Below, one piece after another: positions 11,956 through 25,920 of a stretch of DNA of 64,000 nt. How positions within the stretch are numbered: the first letter of the stretch is position 1; each line of letters opens with the position of its first letter. The position numbers were made by a program, and so were the translations under genes. This stretch comes from Hirsutella rhossiliensis. Lineage: Eukaryota; Ascomycota; Sordariomycetes; Hypocreales; Ophiocordycipitaceae. Under the pieces are notes generated by a model. The model had not been told where the DNA came from. It worked only from the letters and a program-made list of their open reading frames with translations, and made no database searches. Location: positions 682,001-746,000 of the forward strand of contig NW_025408682.1 of assembly GCF_020360975.1 (NCBI RefSeq), in the 5' to 3' direction.

Positions 11956-13599
11956 ATGTCGCACATCGACTACGCCCTCTTCGAGGCCCCGGTCGGCTAT
12001 GCCGTCTTCAAGGTGGTGCATCAGGCCGATGCGCTGGGCCTCAAGTTGAAGGAGGTCCAGCAGGCCGCGACCGATCTTTCCAAGTTTGGCAAGATGGTCA
12101 AGCTCGTCAACTTCAGCCCCTTTGAGTATGTTGTCGAGTCCTCCCATCCAGAGTAAACTGACCAGCTGGGGACACGCAGCGGTCACGCCGACGCCATCCA
12201 CAACATCAATGAGGTTTCCGAAGGCATCTGCACCGATTTCCTCAGATCTGTGCTCGAACTCAACCTCCCCAAGACGAGCGGCAAGAAGACCAAGGTGGTG
12301 TTGGGCGTCTCGGAAAAGAATCTCGCCGGCGCCATCAAGGCCGAGTTCCCAGGGCTCGAGTGCGAGACGGCCGACACGTCCGAAATCGTGGCCGATATCA
12401 TCCGCGGCATCCGCCTACATGCCGAGAAGCTCATCGAGAACCTCATGCCCGGCGACATCGCGAAGGCGTGCCTGGGCATGGCCCATGCCTACTCGCGCGC
12501 CAAGGTCAAGTTCAGTGCCACTCGAAATGACAACCACATCATCCAGGCCAGCGCCATCATTGACACCCAGGACAAGAGCCTAAACCAGTTCCTCATGCGC
12601 GTCAGGGAATGGTACGGCTGGCACTTTCCCGAGCTCGTCAAGATTGTTTCCGACAACCTCACCTACGCCAAGCTCGTCCTGGTGATTGGCAACAAGAAGA
12701 CATTGTCCGACGACAGACTCGATGAGATTGCCGCCATTGTTGGCGAAGATGGCAACAAGGCGCAGGCCATCATCGATGCGGCCAAGGTCTCCATGGGCAC
12801 CGACGTCTCCGACGAGGATCTCCAGATCATGACGGGCCTCACCCGCAACGTCGTCAAGCAGGCTGAGAACCGGCGTATGACTTCCAGCTACCTCGACCAG
12901 AAGATGTCTTCCGTCGCCCCCAACCTGCAGGCCCTCATTGGCACCACTGTCGGCGCCCGCCTGATCTCGCAGGCCGGCTCGCTCAATAGTCTGGCCAAGA
13001 GCCCAGCCTCGACCCTGCAGATCATGGGTGCCGAGAAAGCCTTGTTCCGCGCCCTCAAGAGCAAGAGCAACACCCCTAAGTACGGCATCATCTACCACAG
13101 TAGCTTCATTGGCAGAGCTGCTCCTCGCGACAAGGGCCGCATCTCGAGATATGTGGCCAATAAGTGCAGCATGGCCTGCCGCATTGACAACTTCTCAACT
13201 GAGCCTTCAACGCGCTTTGGCGACGCATTCAAGGGTCAGGTCAACGATCGCCTAGAGTTTTACGCCACGGGCAAGAAGCCTGCGAAGAACGCGGACATTA
13301 TTGTATGTATGCAACATCATGCTACGTCCGAAGACGACTAACTTTTTTATTTACAGAAGGGAGTCCTTGCTCCTATCAGGGATGCTGCTGGGCAAGATAG
13401 TGATGATGAGATGGCAGACGCCCCTGAGCCGTCTTCTGCCAAGAAGTCCAAGAAGGAGAAGAAGGAGAAGAAAGAAAAAAAGGAAAAATCAAAAGACAAG
13501 AAGCGCAAGCACGACGACGAGGCGATCGCTGACGACGCTGACGATTCCGAGAAGAAAAAGAAGAAGAAGAGAAAGTCGAAGTCGGCCAACGATGAATAG
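11956..13599 (+). CDS. NOP56: box C/D snoRNP core protein NOP56
   Basis: Model: join(11956..12125, 12180..13302, 13357..13599), 511 aa. The N-terminal domain (YALFEAPVGYAVFKV), the central coiled coil (EWYGWHFPEL) and the conserved Nop domain (GAEKALFRALKSKSNTPKYG, ANKCSMACRIDNFS) match yeast Nop56 almost end to end. The last exon encodes the acidic patch and the KKE/KKD-rich lysine tail typical of the family. It is a nucleolar component of the C/D snoRNP with fibrillarin, Nop58 and Snu13 and guides 2'-O-methylation and processing of rRNA. Intron 2 has an ideal GACTAAC branch point. It can be told from NOP58 by overall similarity at the start and by the sequence around the Nop domain. Confidence 0.95.
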
Positions 13600-14601
13600 G
13601 GCGTCAGAGTGCGTCGCGATGCTTTCCCTTCGAACAAAACCCCTTGCATCGCGCAAGGGGGAGGACAAGGCCATTGAGAAACGGCAAGAAAGCCAATACC
13701 TCGCCATGCTGTGGCAGGGAACCGAGAATTGGCGTTTGAGGGAAGAGGCGGCCAAGCGGATGGAAGGCTCATGGTGAGCTGGCGCCGAAGCTACTGGGGA
13801 ATTTTTGAGGACTCTGCGGGGGGTCGGTCGCCTGGTGCTGGATGAACAATACCTGTCGCAAAATTACCACCTTGCTCGGGTAGTGAGTGGAAGAGGAAGG
13901 GCATTTGCTTGAGTGGAGTTGGCAGGACCGGGCTGCGGCGTTACAAGGGCATTAGGCTTTCATTTTCTGACATTGAATGTGTGTATTTTTGGAGCCCGGG
14001 ACACAATTGCGGCAGAGATCAAGGCTATGACACGGCTACATGAAGACGTGATATGTGATGGCGAGCAATGAGCCTTGTTCTTTGTGCTTCAAGAGTGTGC
14101 CTCTGGGCGGGGGAGGGAAGGGGGGTTTGGGGGAGGAACTGTCCCACAAGCAACCAGCTTGCATTCAGGCTCAATACCATGTAAAGTCAGTCCCAAGATA
14201 TTCTTCATTGCCCCGACCGAGGTTGCTCGATTCTCCACCCGATGAGACAAAAGTAGCCTTTATATCCAGGCGCGGTCCATTGCTTAAACATTTTGAAGTT
14301 GGGTCACGGCTCGCGTCCGCCTGACAATGAGTGCGTGTGCTTCTGCTGTCATTCGTCAACCACAGATGTTAGAACTAAAGGCACAGTGTTGCTGGAGCAC
14401 GAAAGCAAGCCTTAACATTGGCTCCACGTAGACAGTCCCCATCTTCAAGCATCGGTATCATCAAGAGTGATTCCAGTCAGGCGTTCGTCATCAGAAGCCA
14501 CCGGTGCTCTGTGCCACACCAACGCCAATTTTGTTGCAATCCGTGGTTATCTAGCCGTGTAACTACAACCTGTTCCCAAGCACCAGTTCCATTTCATGCA
14601 G
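13600..14601. other. convergent intergenic region
   Basis: About 1 kb between the 3' ends of NOP56 and the ubiquitin-S27a gene. The first part presumably contains the NOP56 3' UTR. Open frames here are short, unstructured and without recognisable motifs. No tRNA or repeat was seen. Confidence 0.45.
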
Positions 14602-15668
<1,067 letters not shown>

Positions 15669-16418
15669 ATGGTCAAGAAAAGAAAGAACAAGTACGATTC
15701 TTCTTCTCCAGTCACGCCGCCTTGGTCGAGGCATCTCTACAAGCTCCCGCCGCAGAGGGTCGCGGGCGCCGATGACCACTCATCTTGTCATGGATTGACA
15801 GCTAACAGTCTCCCACAGCGGCCGCAACAAGAAGGGCCGCGGCCACACCAAGCCCATCCGCTGCAGCAACTGCTCGCGATGCACGCCCAAGGACAAGGCC
15901 ATCAAACGCTTCACCATCCGCAACATGGTTGAGTCTGCTGCCATTCGTACGTCTCCTCCCCAGACTGGCCTTGCGCCCCGACCTGCTCGGGCCGTCATCT
16001 CATGATCTGGTCCGGCGACCGACCTGGCAAGCACCGAGGCTAACAACATGTTTGTAGGCGACATCTCGGATGCCTCCGTCTTCGCGGAGTATACCGTCCC
16101 CAAGATGTACCTGAAGCTGCAGTACTGCGTCTCTTGCGCCATTCATGGCAAGATTGTCCGGTACGTTGTCCTCGCTAGGAGTGTGACAACTGCGCCCTCG
16201 CGGCGTATGTGCTTCGGATGAGCCTTGGGTCGTACTATGGATACACTCCTATGCTGCGATCTCTGATCGTCTCAAGTGCCCGGTACGTGGAAGACTATTT
16301 ACTAACAACGTTTCGCAGTGTCCGATCGCGCGTGGGCCGCCGCAACCGCGCCCCCCCGCCGCGTGTCCGCTACAACAAGGACGGCAAGAAGATTGTGCCC
16401 ACGACCCCTAAGGCCTAG
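15669..16418 (+). CDS. RPS26: 40S ribosomal protein eS26
   Basis: Model: join(15669..15691, 15819..15946, 16058..16160, 16319..16418), 117 aa. The protein starts [16 protein letters not shown], has the two zinc-binding CxxC pairs (IRCSNCSRC and YCVSCAI), the RNMVESAA and PKMYLKLQY stretches and a basic tail ending in TPKA. It is a small-subunit protein at the mRNA exit channel. Three introns interrupt a very short gene, a common pattern for ribosomal protein genes in moulds. The last intron contains a second CCGGTACGT copy resembling its own donor, so an alternative donor is possible. Confidence 0.95.
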
Positions 16419-16961
16419 ACGGGCGGGACGATGGGGATGGAGTCCGGTTGCGTTTACGTCTTCATGCAAAACGGGATTAGATGAATCATGGGTATTGAGT
16501 ATCTAGGTGGTTGCACATCAATCGGACTGCATCTTGTCGTTGATCTCGCGAATTACGGTTTTGTGTTGTAGAGTGCCATGATGTGAAGGCGTGAGGCCCT
16601 GCAGAGCAGTTATAAATCACCAACCCACTTCGAGCGATTGCAGCATCACAGTATTGCCCAAGCACACCAGGGGAAGTTCGAAAGGCACAGCAAATCCTTA
16701 TAAATTGATGCTAACAAGTTTACTAGCTGCTCAGGGAAACACGAACTGCCAGGGCCTCGAGTCCGTAAAAGCTCGCAATTTTTACTTAATGTTCCCCATC
16801 GTGCACCATGTCATCAATTGGACAGGAAAGAAAGGAGCAATCTCAGTCCATTAGAATATCGGCCTTCACGAAACCCCTCTACCACATTCGTGAGGCCCTG
16901 CCGCAGGTTAGCATTCACCACGACCGCTACCGTTTACACCCTTGGACATTTACACGGCCAG
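16419..16961. other. convergent intergenic region
   Basis: 540 bp between the 3' ends of RPS26 and the mucin-like gene. It is moderately AT-rich, with several TTTACT/TAAA motifs that could serve 3' end formation. No gene or repeat was seen. Confidence 0.4.
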
Positions 16962-19675
16962 CTAGCCGAGCAAGCCTGTCCCGTTGCGGGAGCACTCGTA
17001 GGGATCGATGCAGACGCCGCCTCCGCAGCAACTGCCCGTCAGGCACAGGAAGCCCGGATGGCCCTCGGTCGCGCAGTCGGCGTCGGTGGCGCAGCGGGCA
17101 ACAAAGTTCTCGCACTCGGAGTACTCGAACGCGACCGAGGCGCCGGCGGCAGTGCGGCCGCAGACGCAGCCCGAGTTGGCGATGAGGGCGCTGTCAGGGT
17201 ACGTGCAGGAGCCGTTGTTGCCCGCCGTTGTCTGGCCGTAGTTGGAGACGCTGCCGCGCGGGCAGCAGGCCACCTTGGCTTGGTCCTGGATAGTGAGGTT
17301 GAGGGCCCGCGGCGGGCGCGGCGGCGGGGCCGAGAGGACGGCGACGACCGGCAGGTACGCGGCGCCGGCGCGGAGGCTCACGTTGAGGGGCGGGTCCGGG
17401 GCGTGCAGGTCGCGGCACAGGTCGTTCTCGAAGCTGCCAAACGACGAGTACGTGTCGACGTACTGCTGGATGGCGCCGGCGACGCCGGGCGGCTTGGTGC
17501 GCGTCTTGGAAAAGGCCTGCTTGAGAATCTCCCACAACTGCTCATAGTACATGACGGCCAGGTCGGCCTCGCCGCGCTGCGTCTCGTTGAGGCCCTTGTC
17601 GTAGAGCTCGGTGCGCAGCGACGCCGGCGTGAGAAAGTCCTGGCTGGTGGCCTCGAGCGTGGTGATGACGGTCGACAGGTCGGGACACGAGCCGCCAAAG
17701 GGCGCCACGAAGAGGAACTTGACAATGTCGGTGGCGACGGCCCGCTGGCAGCGCATGGCGCCCGACTCGGACCCCGGAAAGGCGCACTCAAAGAGCCAGC
17801 GGCCCTTGGTGGCGTCGTCGTCGCTGACGCCGACGTCGCTGCACTCGCTGTCGCCAACCTTGAGCAGCGGGTACTTGCGGACGGCCCGGTCGACCGGGTT
17901 GCCGCACTGGTCGCGCAGATTCACAGCCTGCCGAAAGGCCGTGTTGTCCATGCGCTGCTCGAGCAGCAGCAGTCGGCCCTTGGAGCAAACCTGGCCCGAG
18001 AGCGTGGCCAGCTGGGCGTACAGGCCGTCGATGGTCATGGACACGTCGTAGCGGCAGCTGTTTGTCGAGAAGTGGACGCCGCGCCCGTCAAGCGTCATGG
18101 CGTTCCCGAGCGAGTCGACAATCGACAGCTGGCTGCGGCTCGAGACGTCAATATAGTGCGTGCCGCGGGCGGCGTCGCGCAGGGTCAGGAACAGCGGGTC
18201 GACGCCGTCCTCGTCAAAGTCGACCGACTCGATGTACGGGAAGGGGATCGTGTAGTTGTGCTCGCGCAGCTCGTCGTTGCGGAGCATTGCTCGCCGCGTA
18301 CGCCCGTGCAGCGGATCCTGCGGCAGGTGGTAGCATGTCTCCTCGGCGACGGCGCCCGTCCGCGTCACCTGCGTGAAGTTGGCGGCGGGGAGCGTCTGCT
18401 GCGGCCCCGTGGCCGTCGAAGTCGTGTTGGCTGTGGGGGGCAGCGTCGTCGTGATCCCGGAGCTGGCGGTATTGCTCGTGTTTGCCGCCGCCGTCGTCGT
18501 GTTGGGAAGCAGCGTGGGGATGATCACAGAAAGAGATGCCGAGCCGGGTGACGAGGCCCCAGAAGATGATGGCGAAGAGCCGGGGCCGGAGGTCAGGTCT
18601 GCCTGAGATGTGGCCGACCTTGTTGACCCGGTCTCGGAAGACAAGGGGGGAGCTGTGGTGTTTGAACTACCAAGCGTGGCAGTGGTCGAAGACTCCGGGG
18701 TATCGTCGGACCTTGTCGTTTCCGGACCACCATCATTAGAGCCCGACGACTGGCCGGAAGACGAAGAATCGGAGGTGGCGGTACCAGGCGAGCCCGTGGA
18801 GGACAGCCCGAGCGAGGTGCTGGAAGCGTTCCAACGGCCACTTTCGGTGCTCGAAGAGAGGGAGTCCGTCTGCGCCGACCCAGAGGAGCTTGACTGCCGG
18901 GGCTCGGACGATGACCCCGTCTGCTCCGGTACGCCAGATGAGGGAGACGAGCCAGACCGTGGGTCAGTTGTGGTCGCTGTGCTGCTGTCGCGAGTGGTAT
19001 CACCTATATTCGGGTCCTGGGAGCTACTTGTCGCGTCGCTTGTTCCCGTGCCGACCCTCGACGAGCCGCTAGACGAGGAAGGAGGGCTGGCACGACCGGG
19101 CGCACCGTCATCACTGCCGCTCGAGGTCGAGTCCGGGGTGGCGGTTGTGCCAAAAGTTGGATCGCTGCTGGTAATGGGTCGGGTGGTCGATTGCCCCCCT
19201 GACTCCGAATCGCCGCCACCCTCTGTCGTGGACGTCTGGGTATGCGTGACAGTCACCGTGACAAGCGAGCCGTCCTTTGTCACTGTCACTGATGTCACAT
19301 CTGCCCCGTCATGGCTCGACAGGCCCGTAGGCGTGGCACTCTCCTTGCACGTGTCCGTCGTCATGACACATTTGCACTGCCGCCGAATCAGCTTCTCTGG
19401 AACGCACCCTCTCCCTTTCTCAAAGCTCCAGCAACGAAGCAGACATGGCAGCAACTTACATGCTGAGAGATGACGGTCGGGTCATACGTCGCATACTGCG
19501 TCGGCGTCGCCTCCTGATGGCAGCGGCCTTCGAGCACGCTGGAACAGAAGGACCGTCCGTCGCGGGACAGCGAGGTAAAGAGCGCGTCGCTGGTGCACAA
19601 GACATTGTCGCCATGGGTGGCAGGCAGGGCGAGCGCTCCGTAGAGCCCGACGAGGATGAAGGCAAGAGCACGCAT
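16962..19675 (-). CDS. large secreted mucin-like protein with Cys-rich ends, function unknown
   Basis: Model: complement(join(16962..19376, 19460..19675)), 876 aa. The first about 20 residues are a secretion signal (MRALAFILVGLYGALALP). A short cysteine region (about 28-84) precedes a long Ser/Thr/Gly-rich stretch (about 85-400) expected to be heavily O-glycosylated. The C-terminal half is globular and starts near ETCYHLPQDP; it contains many paired cysteines and ends in a compact Cys cluster (CATDADC, GSCCGGGVC). No GPI-anchor signal or transmembrane segment is visible at the end, so it is probably released or wall-bound. I recognise no catalytic family. The architecture suggests a cell-surface or matrix protein. 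The gene is GC-rich, and long antisense open frames across it are by-products of that composition. Confidence 0.8.
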
Positions 19676-20893
19676 TGTTGAAAGCGTCTTGGTAAAGAAA
19701 ACCATCAATGAATGTATGAATGGTAGGTAAAGAGCGAAAAGGCAAAGAACGGGAGAAAGGCGAAGATAGAAACCAACTCCCAGAAACGTCTTTGGAAGAA
19801 GGGATCCCTTCACGCGAACGGTGGACTTGAGGCCCCTTTTATAATGAAGACCGTCTTGTCCGTAGAGGCTCTCTCGGCTCTGTAGCTGCCGTGTCGTGGG
19901 ACGTCGCCTGTTAGAGTACAGGCCCAGTGGCGGCAGACAGCCGAGGCAGCCGCCTCGCTCGTCGAGGGCGTCATGGCTCGTTCGCCGGCTCGCTCGTTAT
20001 CGACTCCCAATGCTGGCTTCCAGGCTCGAGAAGCAGGTCGAACGCCTCCCCGTGCTGCCTCGCCGAGTCTGTGATACCGTCGTCTCCCGCACCTGAGAAA
20101 AGGCAGAGCGTCGTCTGTCTCAACCCTTCAGTCCCCCTCCCATGGCGCGAGGCTCTTGGCGGACCAAGAGGCGACCAAGGCGCTCCATCCAAGCTGAACT
20201 CTCCAGGGCGCCTCACCTGCCTCCCATCCACATGCCGGGCCTTTCCCTGTCCACGCGTCACCCACTTCTTCTTTTCCATGTCTGTACCACCACGAGTCGA
20301 CAATTCCCGAAGCTCGATAGCCTACGTAGGCCCACGGTGCTACCACAGCACGCACACAGGTCAGCCGACACATTAAGGGCTCCGCCACAACGCCCTTGTC
20401 TAGGTCGTAAACGTGCTTGACGCAGAGCTTGGCCGAGTCCAAAAGAGAGTCGGCGTTGTTCACCCCTGCACGGCCATGCCCCGCGACATGGGAGGATCAA
20501 GCGGGCGCCGGATCTGGGCGAGGAACTCACGAAACCGTTCCTGACAGCTTGCAGTAAAGACGACACGAAACGCACTGACGGACTCAGCCAGCGTGAATGG
20601 GGCTGAAGCGATCCGGCTGCGAGGCTGCTGCCTCTCGCGTGCCGAGGTCTCAGGGGCTTAAGCGTGCAAGTCGCTTGGGCCCGGGGGAGCACCAACATCG
20701 GTTTGCCAGCACCACGCAGCCGACCTGAAGCCTATTCCGTTCTCATTATGCATCCAAAGACTAGAAGATACATGCGAAATCTCGAATCGCCGCCACCCAT
20801 CATGAATCATCAAACCATCTATCAACGGCCAAGACCAGTTCCGGCCAAAACTCATCCTGTACAGCTTTCCGCAACAAATCAGCCATGCTCGCT
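19676..20893. other. intergenic region, promoter of the mucin-like gene
   Basis: 1.2 kb between two minus-strand genes: the 3' side of SMC4 and the promoter of the secreted protein gene. Open frames up to 150 codons exist on both strands, but none has motifs, codon bias or sensible splice sites. No repeat or RNA gene was recognised. Confidence 0.4.
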
Positions 20894-23800
20894 TCACCTC
20901 AGAGGTAGCGTCGTTGTCTGCCCGGGGCCAGCCGCCCGTTGCGTCGGCTGAGCCCGCGAGATATAGTCCTTATTCTCAATCGTCACGCTCTTCGTCATGT
21001 GGTTGACCTTGTACACGCCGACAAGGCGCGCGGCAAGCTCAAACATATTGTTGCGTAGTGAAATGACGACGAATTGGGCGTTCTTTGTCCGTTCCTTGAT
21101 GTAGTTGGCAACGATGGAGACCTGGAAACAATCAGCATCAGCAGACACTCCAAGAGTCTGCCGAAGGCGGGAGGGGCTACTCACATTTCTGAAGTCCAGG
21201 GCAGCGTCGATCTCGTCCATGACGTACAGCGGCGTGGGCTTGTAGTGGTGCAACGCAAACACGAGGGCCAGGCTGCTCAACGTCTTCTCTCCGCCAGACA
21301 GGTTGCCTATGTTCTTCCAGCTCTTCTTCGGCGGCATGACGCTGAACAGGATGCCCTCGCTAAATGGGTCGAGGCTGTCCACCAGTTCCAGCTCGGCGTT
21401 GCCGCCCATGGTTATCATCTGGTACATTTCCTTGAGGCGGAGCGAAATGGCGCTGAAGCCTTCCATGAAGCCTTCCAGCCGCAACCGGCGGAGGTCATCG
21501 CATCGCTTCTTAGCCGTGTCGCGCTGGCCGATAGCCGACTGGAGGTCGGACGAACGGGCGGCGTACTCCTCGACTCTGCGGCGGTACTCGGCCAGGACGC
21601 CGAGATCCACGTTGACATTCTGCGTCTTTTCCTCCAGCGCCGCAATCTCCCCCTTGAGCGTCTCCTTGCTCATGCCAGCAAGTTCGTCTGGGGTGTACCT
21701 GGGCAGTTCGTGTGGCTGGCTGGTGGGTTGCGCCTTTGCTTCCTCTTGCTCCGACGGGGCGTCCGTCATATCAACATCCTCCTCGTTCGAGGCCTCGGTC
21801 ATGTCAACGTCTTGCTCAGTTGTCGAGGCAGCTTCGTTACGCGTTGCCTCATCATCCTCGACGGGCGCGGGGGCCGAGGGGGTCGGTTCGCCAACGAGAT
21901 CTTCCACGTTTTGCAGAGCAAGCTTGGAAAGCTTCTCATCCCAGTAGCGCAGTCTTTTCTGGTTTTCGGCAAGCGCCTTGTGGTTCTCCTCTAGCTTGTT
22001 GCGCATCTCAATCTCGACGGCACGACTCTCATTCAGCTCGGACGTCTTCTCATCCAGCTCCTTCTTGAATTTCACCAGTTCCTTTTTCGTCGCAGCGAGG
22101 CCCTCTTCGGCCTTCTCGGCGCGACTTTTGAGCTCCTCGGCCTTTTCGCCCTGGTTGTTGATGTCGTTCTCGAGCTTCTCTAGGTCTTTGACGGCCGCGT
22201 CCTTCTCCTTGGTTGCCTTGGCCACATCTTTGCCGAGCTTGACCTTTTGCTTCTCCGCCTTGGCTCGCTGGACTTCGGTGTTGGACATGTCTTCGCTGTG
22301 TGACGTGATTTCTTCTTTGAGTCGATCCACCTTGGCCCTCTGAGCTCGTAGCTTCTCGCCTCCCACCTCCATGATCTTGTCTTGCAACGCCTTGATCTCC
22401 TGCTCGACGCTGGCGGTCTCTCCGCGAAGTTGCTCAATCTCGGCATTGAGTTTGGTGATCTCCTTCTGCAGGGCTTGGATCCGGTGAGAGTCCGAGGCAG
22501 AAGGCTGGTGCTCCTTGCTCACCTCCCCAATGCGTCGCTGGACGTCGGCGAGGTTTCGCGTGGCGCTCTCAATCTCCAGGCCAATCTTTTGCATCTTTGT
22601 GTCGAGCTGCGGGATTTTCTCATTCAACTCTCTCAACCTTCCCTCGCACTCCCGCTGGTACTCCTGAAACTCCTTGAACTTGGTTTCCCACGCATCACGG
22701 TCATCCTCGAGCTTAGTCACTTGCTCCTTTGTTGTCTCCGCGACGAGTTTGGAAGACATGAGGCCCTTTCTCGCGGTCGAGCCACCACCAGACATGGTTC
22801 CGGACTTGTCGATTAGCTCGCCGTCGAGGGTGACGACACGCCATCTCTTGGCCCCGTACGCAATGCGGTTGGCCTGAGCCAAGTCATTGGCGACCAGAGT
22901 ATCCTGCATCGCATGGTAGAATCCTGGGCGGAACTTGTCCTCCTTGGCCTTGACGAGGTCGAATAGACGGGGCGCGCCTTCGGGTGTCTGTATGGGCGAC
23001 AAGTCTCGTGCTCTCAGCTTGTCCAAGCAGATAAAGTTGCCGCGGCCAAGGCTGTTCTTCCTCAGATACTCGATACATTGTTGGCCGGCCTCGACCGTCT
23101 CTGTGACAAAGTTGTCCAGCGACGGGCAGGCCGTCGAGACAGCGACGTCATACTTTTGGTCGATGGCACCGAGATTTCCCAGTCGGCCATGGAAGCCGTC
23201 GATACGGCCCGACTCTTTCATGCGCATGAGGGCTGTCAGGACATTTCCTCGCGTCTGTGTGCTTGCCAGACTCGAGCGGGCCTCGTCGGCCTTTTGGCGG
23301 GCGTTGGAGATTTTGGATCGCATTTTGGGTTCCTGCTCTGAGAGCACCTGCAGTTCCGAGGTCATCTTGTTGGCCTCTTGGAGTAGCTCCTCCTTTTCAG
23401 CCTGGCAAGCCTCGAATTCCTCGGCCTTGGCAGCCTTGGCCTCCTCGATAGAAGTCGTCTTGGCCTGCAACTCGTCGAGCGCCACTGCACCAGCATTGGC
23501 TTTTTCTTGGAGTATGTTCATTTCGCTCTCTGCCACAGCAATCGCGGATTGCTTCTGGTTGATCTTCTCCACCCAGGGCTCCAGCGACTTTTGCTTGGCT
23601 GCGATCTGATCAGAGAAGGCTTGCGTTTTCCCTTTGAGGCTGTCCCTGATACTGGCAAGCTCGGCCTCTTCCGACTTGACTTGTTCTTCCAGCGCTGCTA
23701 CTTCCTGGGTCCGTGTCTCAATGTCCAGATTGCCTTGCTCGATCGTCTCCTCGGCGTCGGCTGTCGATTTCTCGGCATTGCTGATCGTCTTTTCCAGCTT

Positions 23801-25501
23801 CTTCTTCTTGTCTTCCAGGAACTTGCGCTTCTCGTCGAACTTGACACGTTCCTGCTCAAACTTGGCCATTTCCTTGACCAAGGCTTGCGTCTGCTTTTCC
23901 TGCGTCTCAAAGTCCTTGGTGCCCGTGGTGTACTGCTTCTCCAGGTCCTTGATTACCTGCTCGCCTCCATGGTGCTTCTCGAGCTCGTCGTCAAGCTGGG
24001 CTTGCATTTGGCTGATAGCCTCTTCGGTGACAGAGATGTTGTCATTGCACTCATGTAGAAACAGCTGGTAGAGAGCGGACTGTTTCATGGTCAACTCGTT
24101 TTCATCTCGGATGTAGGCGAGGGCCTTGTCCTTCTTGTCCTCGAGGCTGTGCTTTTCCTTCTCGACATGCTGAACGCGACCGCTCTTTTCCATGCAGACT
24201 TCATTCAGCGCTTCGACTTCGGTGGCAGACTCCTCAATGGCGGACTTGTACTTGGAAGTTCCAATAATGTCCTCCAGGTACTCGAGAAGGCCGTCTTCGT
24301 GCTCATTGGCGGCCTTTGCCTTCATCTGCGCAATCGACTCCACCTCGCCTTGGAGGATCAGGAAACGCTTGTGATCGAGATCGACGCCGCGGTCGCGGAG
24401 AAGCGTCGTCACCGTCGTGAAGTTGGATTCCTTGCCATTGATGTAGTATTTGCTCGAATTGTTGCGGAACGCCTTGCGCGAGATAATCATTGCGGAATCG
24501 GGGACAACCTCGTGGCCGCCACCAGGCTGAGACTGTTAGCCAAGACACCAACCGCGGCGATTCCGTCTACAACTTACCTGGTCCATGACCTCTTGGAAGT
24601 GGACCTCGACCTCGCAATACTCCAAGTTAGGATGTTGCGCCGAGTTGTGAATCAAGGCCGAGATCTTGCCCTGCCGCATCTTGCTGGCACGGAAGCCGAA
24701 AACGAATAACAAGGAATCGATGACATTGGACTTTCCCGAGCCATTGGGGCCGACGACGGATGAAAATGAAGCATGGAACGGGCCGACCTCCTGACGGCCA
24801 GCGTAACTCTTGAAGTTGTTGAGGATCAGATAGGTGAGTACGATGCGGGGCTTGGGCGCGGAAGTCTCCTCAACAGCAGGTGCGGTTACTGTTCGTTGCT
24901 TGAGCATGATATCCATGGGCTTGTCCATGACCGTATCGAATGGCTTGACAGGCTTGATGGAGGCGGCCTTATTATCATCTGCATTCTGGGTATTCACACT
25001 CGCAGCGGTGATGTCGGCCAAGGGAGAGGCTTGAAGCCGCGACGCTTCGGGAGACATGGACGGCTTCGGAGTCGGCGGCGCGAGGTCCGGGGTAGGGGCG
25101 ATGGAGGCCCGTGGAGCCACGCTCTTGCGCTTGCGCGGCGAGGGATTCCTCGAGGCATCCTCAGGACTTGGCTGTGCAGCCGGCTCCGTATCAACGACTT
25201 GGCTAGACTCGCTCGGTTCCACAGCTGGGGCCGGCGCTGGAGTTGTGACCTTTCTGGGCCGTCCGCGACCACGGGGTGCGGCGGCGGGGGCAGCTGGTGG
25301 CGCAATCGATCTTCTCGCGCCCCGTGTTTGCCGCCGAGAACTCTTTGTGGTTTCCGGAGAGAAATCTTCCTGGCCGTCGCCAGCGGATGTTTTGGTTGCT
25401 GTAGTGTTTGCCGTCAGATCGTCTTCGGAGTCGGAGTCAACGATGGCCGTTCGTCTGGTCGCGGCGCGCCGCGACGGCCGCGCGGGAGTCGACGCTGACA
25501 T
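20894..25501 (-). CDS. SMC4: condensin subunit SMC4
   Basis: Model: complement(join(20894..21121, 21185..24526, 24578..25501)), 1497 aa. An unstructured S/T/P-rich N-terminus with an AT-hook-like RGRGRPRK (77-84) precedes the ATPase head. The Walker A motif GPNGSGKSN is at 251-259. Two long coiled coils flank a hinge near residue 750 (GFHGRLGNLGAIDQKYDVAV), and an acidic insert rich in D/E and VDMT repeats lies in the C-terminal arm. The signature LSGGEKTLSSLAL with YVMDEIDAALD is near 1383-1420. SMC4 pairs with SMC2 in condensin to compact mitotic chromosomes. NLSGGEKTL and the hinge sequence favour SMC4 over SMC1-3. It is divergent from the ELYS-domain gene. Confidence 0.95.
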
Positions 25502-25920
25502 GGCGCTTCAGTCCACTTTGATGGGATATGGTTTTCGAAGCGAAGAGATTATATCCGGTGATGAGTTGCTGTCGTCGCGTGGGCCGTGAATAGCGACAAT
25601 GGTCGCTCGTCCAGGCGTTGGGTTTGCTGAAGAAAATGGGGGTCGCGATGCTGCCCCTCGCGACTGCGTCACAAATTGATTTGTTTAGAAATGTCCCGAA
25701 ACGGTTGGCGGGCTGTACTGTAAACAACTTCGCCCCACCCTTGAGAGCCGACAGGCCCACGTGACACCGCGACTGGAGGGCGAGTGTGGCCTGTACAGAT
25801 CGCCAGCCGGAAGAACCTGCGCTCCGTAGCGTACCTACTCTAGCACTTCGTGATGAGGTTATCGTCTCTTCGCAGCCCCGACATTGGACAACCCCTCGCT
25901 CGCCTCCACGCGCAGACGCC
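25502..25920. promoter_or_regulatory. divergent promoter region, SMC4 and ELYS-domain gene
   Basis: 419 bp separate the two divergent start codons. Both promoters and 5' leaders must lie here. No particular box was identified. Confidence 0.4.

Noticed and set aside
16818..18551. 577-codon plus-strand open frame
   Set aside because: Antisense to the mucin-like gene and starts on TTG; Ala/Arg/Val-rich composition is the complement of the GC-rich coding strand.
18610..19473. 287-codon plus-strand open frame
   Set aside because: Antisense shadow of the Ser/Thr-rich region of the mucin-like gene.
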